A stretch of 64,000 bases of DNA. Source: JAIPDZ01 sp034522175. Lineage in GTDB: Bacteria; Desulfobacterota; DSM-4660; Desulfatiglandales; Desulfatiglandaceae. The stretch covers positions 1,364,001 to 1,428,000 of the forward strand of contig JAXHLQ010000001.1 in the NCBI GenBank assembly GCA_034522175.1, given 5' to 3'. A program made the translations under genes and the position numbers. Position 1 is the stretch's first letter. Every line of letters begins with the position of its first letter. A model generated the notes under the pieces. The model was given only the letters and a program-made list of their open reading frames with translations, was not told the DNA's origin and made no database searches. Shown here piece after piece: positions 33,238 through 39,564 of this stretch.

Positions 33238-33834
33238 TCAGTTGAACGTCCTCGGCTCAAATCCTTCCCGGTTCAAGAGGGTCGCTCCCCCTTCATCCGT
33301 CTGGGTCAGTACGTAAAGACCGGCTTTCTCGGCATACCTCCCCACATCGTCCTTCACCACGAGGGCACCCATCCCCCCAACCACCTGATACTTCTCATAT
33401 TCCGGGAATATCTCTTTGAATCGGGGGAGCTTCTTCTGTACGAATTTGTCCACCATCCGCTTGTCCAGTTTGTTCTTCACCTCCACCACCAGCACCTTGC
33501 CCCCATTGACAGCCACCAGGTCGAATTCTCCCTCACCCTTGCGCTTGAGGTTTCGTTTCACCTTTTTCAGATCTATCTTCGTCTTGCGGAAAACACCCCT
33601 CAGGTTCCTAAAAAATAGATCTTCCGCCACCTCCCCCTGTACAAGCCCCAGATCTCCAAGTTGTCTACCGATACGATCCAGTTTTTCATCCGTCCTGCGC
33701 ATCTGTTCATCGGTTCTGTTCAATTGTTCGTCGGTCTTGGCCTGGGATTCCCTCAACTGAGCAATCCCTGCGAACATCTCCTCGGCCAGTTTCTCCAGTC
33801 GATCCAGCCGGTCCTCTGCTTTTGCCTCTGTCAT
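33238..33834 (-). CDS. DUF3782-type PD-(D/E)XK-like coiled-coil protein, copy E
   Basis: The start is the ATG at 33834, after AAAGGGGGAGATACCC; the frame is open further upstream but without a better site. A 198-residue intact protein. The coiled coil has one TDEQLNR and one TDEQMRR, then TDEKLDRIGRQLGDLGLVQG. The core GEGEFDLVAVNGGKVLVVEV keeps the putative catalytic Asp and Glu-x-Lys. It has the shortest coil of the family. With copy B it is a complete, unshifted member. Confidence 0.8.
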   Translation of the reverse strand: MTEAKAEDRLDRLEKLAEEMFAGIAQLRESQAKTDEQLNRTDEQMRRTDEKLDRIGRQLGDLGLVQGEVAEDLFFRNLRGVFRKTKIDLKKVKRNLKRKGEGEFDLVAVNGGKVLVVEVKNKLDKRMVDKFVQKKLPRFKEIFPEYEKYQVVGGMGALVVKDDVGRYAEKAGLYVLTQTDEGGATLLNREGFEPRTFN

Positions 33835-34004
33835 GGGTATCTCCCCCTTTGAGACTATCTTATCCGAATACTTTATCTTTTTCAAATAGTATAACGATGG
33901 AGGGTGTAATCAAAAGTGTTAGGCGAGGAGGCTGGGATGTGTATAGGAGCTGAATAAAGTTGTTTTTGTCTAAATTTTGTGCCGGACATCCTGGTTCTGT
34001 TAGA

Positions 34005-34130
34005 TTAAATAACTATATAATAATGGGGGACATCGTCTGCGCCAAGGATAATTTCCCGCGCTTTCAGATCAAGCCTGGGATTGTCCGAGACCGCCCAAAT
34101 AAAAATCTGCGTGTCGATCAACAGTCGCAT
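34005..34130 (-). pseudogene. VapC-like PIN toxin truncated by a REP motif
   Basis: Starts MRLLIDTQIFIWAVSDNPRL then DLKAREIILGADDVP, the first 35 residues of a DTHxFxW-type PIN toxin. It then runs through a REP motif (34021-34035) to a stop. It overlaps the antitoxin gene by 13 bases. The remaining two thirds of the toxin are absent. Confidence 0.75.
34021..34035. repeat. REP motif joined to truncated vapC
   Basis: TAATGGGGGACATCG lies exactly where the vapC reading is lost. Confidence 0.65.
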
Positions 34131-34372
34131 GAATTTCCCTCAAATTCGGAAAGTATGCTGTCTGTTAGCGGTGCGTCGAAATCGTCCGACACGTTTACTT
34201 TTCCCTTCAGTACACCAAACCGGATTTGCATGCGTTTCTCTTCGAACGAAGAAAGACGCGCCACTGGTTTCCCTTCTTGAGATATTATCACTTCTTCGCC
34301 TGACAAAACCGCCTCAAGCAACCTGGGCAGATTTTCCCTGATTTCCTGAACACTGCACGTCTGAGTATCCAT
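34118..34372 (-). CDS. Phd/YefM-type antitoxin
   Basis: An 84-residue protein: MDTQTCSVQEIRENLPRLLE then AVLSGEEVIISQEGKPVARL, the Phd/YefM N-terminal DNA-binding fold, with a C-terminal toxin-binding tail (GKVNVSDDFDAPLTDSILSE). It is intact; its vapC partner at 34005-34130 is truncated. Expected to repress its own promoter. Confidence 0.85.
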   Translation of the reverse strand: MDTQTCSVQEIRENLPRLLEAVLSGEEVIISQEGKPVARLSSFEEKRMQIRFGVLKGKVNVSDDFDAPLTDSILSEFEGNSCDC

Positions 34373-34446
34373 ATTAAAACTCCAAGAGCGGAACTAACGG
34401 ATTATTTTGAATTCTGCTATCCCTTTTATTTTCGCCAAAATCATCG

Positions 34447-34495
34447 TAATGGGGACGTCGTAATGGGGGACGTTGTTACATTATGAAGTTAGGAG
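34447..34495. repeat. REP motifs 3' of RAYT fragment F
   Basis: TAATGGGGACG and TAATGGGGGACGTTG in tandem, tail TTACATTATGAAGTTAGG, reaching the stop codon of the fragment at 34489. Confidence 0.7.
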
Positions 34496-34806
34496 AGATA
34501 TTCGCGTATAATTTCAGGGTTGTCATACCAGTTAAATAGGCTTCGCATTTCACGGCACAAGAGAATTTTTTTCCCTCTATCTCTACAATCGCTTACGCCA
34601 CGTCCACTTATCGAAAGAAGTCTTGCCAACTCCTCCCCACTGTAATCCAATTCATCCACCGCCAAATAGCATAACGCCGCCCTCGCCTGGCTTATCTCTC
34701 TCTTTCTTCGCTTGGATGCCAATTCATGAGGGGTGATCCTGAACCTTGAACAAACTCTGGAGACCAAATCATTCAACGAAACATGCCGCTGTGACTTATA
34801 GTCCAT
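34489..34806 (-). pseudogene. RAYT HTH-domain fragment, copy F
   Basis: DnaA-like tail of another RAYT lineage: VSLNDLVSRVCSRFRITPHE, SQARAALCYLAVDELDYSGE, ELARLLSISGRGVSDCRDRG. It lacks the 36-bp insert of copies B and C, showing the ancestral SDCRDRGKK join. It carries the ...CCAGTTAAATAGGC / TTTCACGG palindrome (34528-34557) in frame as LCREMRSLFNW, followed by the true end YDNPEIIREYLS. No catalytic half. Confidence 0.75.
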
Positions 34807-34818
34807 AGAGTCATAGAA

Positions 34819-34924
34819 TCTGGTGTCACATCTTGCATAGTGAATAATAATCGGTGTAACGTTGCCACTATTCCACTATTTTTTACAACTTTCCGCTAAA
34901 ACGTAATGAGCACGAATAGTTTTT
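34819..34924. repeat. TGTCACATCTTGCATAG / CCACTATTCC composite repeat
   Basis: Same unit order as at 19926 and 32945, ending at the ACAGGATT hairpin at 34925. Confidence 0.65.
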
Positions 34925-34989
34925 AGACAGGATTGACGGGATTTTCAGGATGTTTTTGTCTTATCCGGTTAATCCTGTTGATCCTGTCT
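34925..34989. repeat. ACAGGATT hairpin repeat, left of GxxExxY gene
   Basis: AGACAGGATTGACGGGATT ... CCGGTTAATCCTGTTGATCC then TGTCT. The two arms are imperfect inverted copies. This is an empty version, with no mini-palindrome inserted. Confidence 0.7.
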
Positions 34990-35355
34990 CATGCTTCTGT
35001 ATTTGCGTTTTATCTGGACGCCTTCGGGTCCGAAGTTGATTAACAGGCCGACATCTTTTCTGAGAGCAGTCAGATAGTTGACCAGTTGCACCTCATGCCC
35101 CTTGACCAGTGTTTGAACGGATTTGAGTTCGGTGATGATTTCGTTTTCCACAAGCAGATCAGCAGAAAAATCGCCTATGACCTCGCTATCGTAGTAGACT
35201 TTTAGGGGCTTTTCAGATTCAGCGTGCAAACACGCTTTGGCCAGTTCGATGACCATGGCTTTGTGGTAGACGCTTTCGAGGAAGCCGAAGCCCAGGATGT
35301 TGTAAACCTTGTAGGCACAGGCAATGATCTTGTGGGTCAACTCTTCGTATTTCAT
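34969..35355 (-). CDS. GxxExxY protein (PD-(D/E)XK-like)
   Basis: A 128-residue protein starting MKYEELTHKIIACAYKVYNI, with the name-giving GFLESVY motif (LGFGFLESVYHKAM), SADLLVENEIITELKSV (Asp and Glu-x-Lys of a PD-(D/E)XK-like site) and QLVNYLTALRKDVGLLINFG. Members are common beside mobile elements; function unknown. The last residues (SMRQDQQD) are encoded by the flanking ACAGGATT hairpin, so the natural end has been replaced or the hairpin is part of the unit. Intact. Confidence 0.9.
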   Translation of the reverse strand: MKYEELTHKIIACAYKVYNILGFGFLESVYHKAMVIELAKACLHAESEKPLKVYYDSEVIGDFSADLLVENEIITELKSVQTLVKGHEVQLVNYLTALRKDVGLLINFGPEGVQIKRKYRSMRQDQQD

Positions 35356-35365
35356 TTTCTTTTTT

Positions 35366-35434
35366 AGACAGGATTGACGGGATTTTCAGGATTTTTTTGT
35401 TTGTCTTATCCGGTTAATCCTGTTGATCCTGTCT
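35366..35434. repeat. ACAGGATT hairpin repeat, right of GxxExxY gene
   Basis: Direct copy of 34925-34989, placing the GxxExxY gene between two same-orientation hairpins. A REP head (TAATGGGGGCG) follows at 35441. Confidence 0.7.
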
Positions 35435-35440
35435 CATGTG

Positions 35441-35878
35441 TAATGGGGGCGTGAATAATGGGGACGTCTATGCTTTTATGCGTTTCGGTCCTTCTTTCCT
35501 GGCTCTGGGTGCGGGGTGCCGCCTTCGCGAAGTTCAAAGTTCAAGGGAGCCGCAGGGCGGGGTTGCCGTGCAATATCAGGTTCAGCAGATTCTATCACGG
35601 TACCGTCGCCCAGGTGCTTGGGTCTTATATTTTGCGTCAATATATTCTCTAATCTGTAAAACAGATCCTTCAATATAATTTATTCCATTTGGCCTCCTCG
35701 TTCCATCATTAAATGGGGCACGTCCACCTGTATTATGTAATGGGTACTATAACGAACAATCCTTCGGAGGGTACCGTGAAGACAGCTCCGCCCTTTGGGT
35801 TACAGAGGGCTAATGGGGGCAACCCGATGTCTTTGTTGGCTTTGTTGTTAAAATCGGTTGTCCGGGGCGCCCTGGCTT
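35441..35878. other. REP motifs and gene-free stretch
   Basis: REP heads at 35441 and 35454, and a weaker one at 35711. A minus-strand frame at 35476-35673 (KDLFYRLENILTQNIRPKHL) may be a gene remnant, but it has no ATG and no recognised family. Confidence 0.45.
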
Positions 35879-36265
35879 TCAGATTAACCGGGCTTTGATG
35901 TCCCCTAATTCGGCCTCGGCCATGGCCTGGAGGCCGTTTTGTTCCACATCCTGGGTGAGGGCCTCGATCTGGCGCTTGATCTCGTCGTATTCCTCCAGCT
36001 TTCTCTTGAGATATTTGATGGTGATTCGCCCTTTTTCCTCCATGCCATGGGGCGTGAGCCTATAGGCGTAGGGAAGTTTGGGCTTGGTATTTTTGAAGCG
36101 CTTGATCTTGATGAGACCCTTACCGGCCAACTTGGCGATACAGTAGTTCACCTTGCCGATACTAATCCCCATTTTCCTGGCCATGTCCCGCTGACCGATC
36201 CGCGGTTCATCTGCTAAGAGGTTGAGGAGGCGGTAGTGGATTTCCTGATTATAGAAATGTTTCAT
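35879..36265 (-). CDS. MarR-family EPS-associated transcriptional regulator
   Basis: A 128-residue winged-helix protein: YRLLNLLADEPRIGQRDMAR, KMGISIGKVNYCIAKLAGKG, PYAYRLTPHGMEEKGRITIK, then a coiled-coil end. This matches the TIGR04176-type regulators that head exopolysaccharide gene clusters. No EPS genes follow it; downstream lie repeats and, farther left, an asnB fragment. It may be the surviving edge of a polysaccharide locus overwritten by mobile elements. No strong ribosome-binding site is visible. Confidence 0.85.
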   Translation of the reverse strand: MKHFYNQEIHYRLLNLLADEPRIGQRDMARKMGISIGKVNYCIAKLAGKGLIKIKRFKNTKPKLPYAYRLTPHGMEEKGRITIKYLKRKLEEYDEIKRQIEALTQDVEQNGLQAMAEAELGDIKARLI

Positions 36266-36498
36266 AGGTTGAACGTTTTAGTCAAGAGCCTGCGACTTGT
36301 CAAGAGGCTTTTTTCTAACGATGGCTTTAAATTTCCCTGGCACGGACCGGATCCGCCTGCCATGCACGGCATACGAACGGGGTGGGATTGGTCCGAAGGA
36401 GAAGATGGAAAACTACCAGGATATACCTAACCCCCTGATTTTATTCAATCGAATCAAGGGGGGTACCATTGTCACCGGGGAAACACTGATCATCGGGA
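36266..36498. other. Boundary region between repeat-rich and metabolic halves
   Basis: No gene. It holds an imperfect hairpin CCCCCTGATT ... AATCAAGGGGGG (36434-36461) without a clear T-run, just 3' of the next gene. It might act as a terminator, which I cannot support firmly. Confidence 0.4.
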
Positions 36499-37983
36499 TT
36501 AACACCCTTCGTCGCTGAACACGGGTCTGGGAGGTTTTCGGCTCGGCAGCGCCTCTGCCTGGGGTGCAGGGGCTTTTGTGGTCCCGGTTGGGGATGCTTC
36601 ATAAACCGGCAAACCAGCCTCTATCCAGGCCTGGCTCCCGCCTTTGAGATTCCTCGGCATCTTAAAGCCCTTTCTCTCCAAAATCCCTGCAGCCATGCTG
36701 GATCGGTACGCGGAGTTGCAGACCACCACTACGGGTGCATCGGGGTCGAGCTTTTTGGAGAGTTCCGTTAGATGGTTGAGGGGAAGGTTCAGAACCGTTC
36801 CAATCCTGAGGGCCATCCATTCGGATGGAAGACGCACATCCACAATCAGCGGGGCAGTTCCATTCTGCATCATCCGGTACAGTTCATTGGGAGTAATCGG
36901 ATTGCCGGCCTTTATCGGTTGGTCCACCTTCTTCCATGTATCCAGGGTAATGATCTCCGGACTGTAACCGATTCGGTGAAGTCTGAAGAGGGCCTCCTTC
37001 AGTTCCTCCCGGTTGCCTGCCAAGACGAGCTTCGCACCCCACGGCACCATGGTCCCGACCCAGGTTTCAAACCGGCCCCTTAAGGGTATATTCACCGATT
37101 TGGGGATATGTCCTTCGGCATAAACGTCGGGTTCACGGATGTCCACCACATAGGTCTCTTCCGGGTTTGTCAGAGACGAACCGGGCGTCTTCTCAGGAGG
37201 CAGGGACCTATCCCAGTCAATGAGGGGCGGACCGTTCTTGTTGATGGCCGCGTTGTGTTTGAAATACTGGGGTGCTTCGGGAAGATCCTGAATGAGGCCG
37301 GCGACAAATTCACTTCGGCTTGTGTACTTCAGGTAGGGATTGGATTTTTTTTCTTCGCCGATAGTGCTGTAGGGGCTGTCTGAGAGATGGGCACCGCAGA
37401 GGGAGCCGGCGCCGTGGGCCGGAAAAATATGGACGGTGTCGCTCAGTTTAGCGATCTTGGTCGTCCAAGCGTCGTAGAAAGCCGAGGCCAGCCAGGCTGC
37501 AGAGACGGTTTCACCCAATAGGTCAGGTCGACCCACGCTCCCGACAAAGAGCACATCGCCGGTAAACATGAGTTCCGGCACATCCGGATTTCCAGGGCCA
37601 TAGACCAGGCCGCACATGCCGTCAGGGGTGTGTCCGGGGGTTTCTATGAACTTGACCGTGGCTTTCCCCACTCGGATCATCGATCCCTCCTTGAGGGCCT
37701 CGATGGGATATTTAGCCCCGCTCTTGTCACTTTGATAGATAGGACAATTTACCGCCCTTTTCATTTCCATGTGCCCTGCCACAAAATCGGCATGGGAGTG
37801 GCTCAGGTATACCCCGATAATCCGTGCACCTTCCTTTTCGGCAGTATCCAGGAACACTGAGATATCCCTGGCCGGATCCACCACCAGGGCCTGTCCATCG
37901 CTGATGAGCATGTAGGAATAGATGGAAAGGGTGGGTAGTTCAAACTGAATCAGCTTGAATCCTGGAAATTCGTACGTATCCAC
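36499..37983 (-). CDS. Persulfide dioxygenase-like MBL-fold / double rhodanese fusion (CstB-like)
   Basis: A 494-residue protein. Residues 15-240 form a metallo-beta-lactamase domain of the ETHE1/persulfide dioxygenase group (VVDPARDISVFL, LSHSHADFVAGH, ETPGHTPDGMCG, FTGDVLFVGSVGRPDL, FPAHGAGSLCG). Residues 270-360 are a rhodanese-like domain without catalytic Cys (VLAGNREELKEAL). Residues 370-460 are a rhodanese with Cys in VVVVCNSAYRSSM. The order matches CstB-type sulfur-oxidising enzymes, which turn persulfide into thiosulfate/sulfite. Metal motif HxHxDF differs from the usual HxHxDH. GTG start at 37983. Acts on sulfane sulfur in the cytoplasm. Confidence 0.85.
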   Translation of the reverse strand: MDTYEFPGFKLIQFELPTLSIYSYMLISDGQALVVDPARDISVFLDTAEKEGARIIGVYLSHSHADFVAGHMEMKRAVNCPIYQSDKSGAKYPIEALKEGSMIRVGKATVKFIETPGHTPDGMCGLVYGPGNPDVPELMFTGDVLFVGSVGRPDLLGETVSAAWLASAFYDAWTTKIAKLSDTVHIFPAHGAGSLCGAHLSDSPYSTIGEEKKSNPYLKYTSRSEFVAGLIQDLPEAPQYFKHNAAINKNGPPLIDWDRSLPPEKTPGSSLTNPEETYVVDIREPDVYAEGHIPKSVNIPLRGRFETWVGTMVPWGAKLVLAGNREELKEALFRLHRIGYSPEIITLDTWKKVDQPIKAGNPITPNELYRMMQNGTAPLIVDVRLPSEWMALRIGTVLNLPLNHLTELSKKLDPDAPVVVVCNSAYRSSMAAGILERKGFKMPRNLKGGSQAWIEAGLPVYEASPTGTTKAPAPQAEALPSRKPPRPVFSDEGC

Positions 37984-38036
37984 AATGCGATACCTGAACG
38001 CATCGTCACCGTGCTTCGCCGATTCATCATCCTTTA

Positions 38037-38123
38037 TTACGGCCCCATGAGAAACGGCCCAGAAAAGAGGAGGTTTAACAGTAGACCCAAAGAAACATAA
38101 ATCCGGCGTTGTCTTCGTTGCAT
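38037..38123 (-). CDS. Possible 28-residue leader or membrane peptide
   Basis: ATG at 38123 follows a strong AAGGAGGG site. It encodes MQRRQRRIYVSLGLLLNLLF then SGPFLMGP and two stops. The basic start and hydrophobic core look like a small membrane peptide or signal. It ends about 50 bases before the dioxygenase GTG. Could be a leader, a decayed gene start, or chance. Confidence 0.3.
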   Translation of the reverse strand: MQRRQRRIYVSLGLLLNLLFSGPFLMGP

Positions 38124-38129
38124 GGCTTT

Positions 38130-38347
38130 CCCTCCTTGAGCATCACTCTCAACCACAGTACGTCTCGTAATTCTATTTACAATTTGTCCGTTTGAAAATC
38201 AACAATAGTTGTGCGGTTAGATAAAATCTCGGATGGGCCAAAAAATTCACTGGGAGATCGATAATTTGCTTATATCAACGAAATCAGTTAGATGCGTCTT
38301 ATGGTTATGGCAGCATCGGAGGATCAAAAGCCATGGCGCCGGGAGTT
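38130..38347. other. Intergenic region
   Basis: No gene or obvious repeat. It separates the dgcA end from the sulfur gene and may hold the promoter of the latter. Confidence 0.4.
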
Positions 38348-39427
38348 TCAGAAAGATGACTTCTTTGGCCAATCGGCACCCAGTCCGGGCTTATGGGTGG
38401 GATAGAGGATCCCTTTCCGAAGAATAACCGAACCGGCCATGGGGTCCTCCAGGAGATCCAGGTGCCCGTCTAAATCCGCATAGGCCACATTGGGCATGGC
38501 GAGGGTGAGATGGAGTCCGGCCGCGATCCCCAGGGCGGATTCATCCATGCACCCCATCATCACTTCCAGATTGGCCGCCCTGGCCACCGCTCCAATCCGG
38601 AGCGCCTCATGGATGCCGCCCACTTTCATGAGTTTGACATTGACCATATCTACCAGATCCCGGCGTGCCAGACGAAAGGCGTCCCGGAGATTCATGAGGC
38701 TCTCATCGGCCATCACCGGGATGGAGACACGAGCGGTGACGCGTCCCAGAAGACCCGGTTCCCCACGGGGTGTGGGTTGTTCGATCAACTCGAGAGAGGC
38801 CTTCTGGGTCGCTTCAACAAACCGGAGGGATTCATTGACCGAGAACCCCTGGTTGGCATCAAACCGCAGCTCAATATGCCGGCCCACGGTCTCCCGAACC
38901 CGCAACACCCGCTCGGTATCCGCTTCCACGTCCTTTCCGCCTTTGATCTTGAGGCACCTGAACCCCTGGGTCACCCAATAAGCGGCGCGCTCCGAGGTTT
39001 CATGGACAGGCATGAGACCGATGGTGACGCTCGTCTTCATGCGATCCCTGAAGCCGCCCAAAAGTCGCCAGAGCGGGAGACCGGCGACCTTGCCCAGAAT
39101 GTCGAGAAGGGCCATGTCCAAGGCAGCCAGGGCAGACGGATACGCCTTAAGGGCGGGCTTGAGCCTTTCAAGGAGCATGACCGGTCTTAAGGGGTCCGCC
39201 CCTCGAAGTCCGGGAATGACGGCGTCCTCAATGGCCTTAAGGGTGTTTTGGGGCGTTTCGCCGGTCACGTGAAAATCGGGTGCGGCACAGCCCAACCCAT
39301 TGACGCCCGTACTGGTCTCGATGCGCAGGAAGACATTGGTCGTCTGGTTAACCGTCTCGTAGGCAATGGCGTAGGGTTCGGCCAGCTTCATGGAAACCGG
39401 CCAGGCGTCAACATCAACGATTTTCAT
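38348..39427 (-). CDS. dgcA: Enolase-superfamily racemase/epimerase, DgcA-like (N-acetyl-D-glutamate racemase or dipeptide epimerase)
   Basis: A 359-residue member of the mandelate racemase/muconate lactonising group. It has the acid/base Lys pair in CLKIKGG, metal ligands in RFDANQG, LIEQPTP and VMADES, the second general base in NVKLMKVGG, and DLDGHLDL near the end, as in Ala-Glu epimerases and DgcA. It lies downstream of dgcN and a 40-codon ORF, six bases after the latter's stop, so it is part of an operon. Likely interconverts N-acetyl-D- and L-glutamate; a cell-wall dipeptide epimerase role is the alternative. Intact. Confidence 0.8.
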   Translation of the reverse strand: MKIVDVDAWPVSMKLAEPYAIAYETVNQTTNVFLRIETSTGVNGLGCAAPDFHVTGETPQNTLKAIEDAVIPGLRGADPLRPVMLLERLKPALKAYPSALAALDMALLDILGKVAGLPLWRLLGGFRDRMKTSVTIGLMPVHETSERAAYWVTQGFRCLKIKGGKDVEADTERVLRVRETVGRHIELRFDANQGFSVNESLRFVEATQKASLELIEQPTPRGEPGLLGRVTARVSIPVMADESLMNLRDAFRLARRDLVDMVNVKLMKVGGIHEALRIGAVARAANLEVMMGCMDESALGIAAGLHLTLAMPNVAYADLDGHLDLLEDPMAGSVILRKGILYPTHKPGLGADWPKKSSF

Positions 39428-39433
39428 AAGGCC

Positions 39434-39556
39434 TCAATATCGCTTCTGGTAAATTTCGTCCAGGCTGAGCCGTTTTAATTCTTCAACAAACGCGACGAGA
39501 TGATGAATCACCACAAGATCATGAAGATTGCCGACGCCTTGCGTGCCTTTATCCAT
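39434..39556 (-). CDS. 40-residue small protein between dgcN and dgcA
   Basis: MDKGTQGVGNLHDLVVIHHL then VAFVEELKRLSLDEIYQKRY, starting eight bases after the dgcN stop and ending six bases before dgcA. The tight spacing and charged helical composition suggest a real coupled gene or a translational spacer. No family recognised, and the ribosome-binding site is weak. Confidence 0.45.
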   Translation of the reverse strand: MDKGTQGVGNLHDLVVIHHLVAFVEELKRLSLDEIYQKRY

Positions 39557-39564
39557 CTCGCTAC

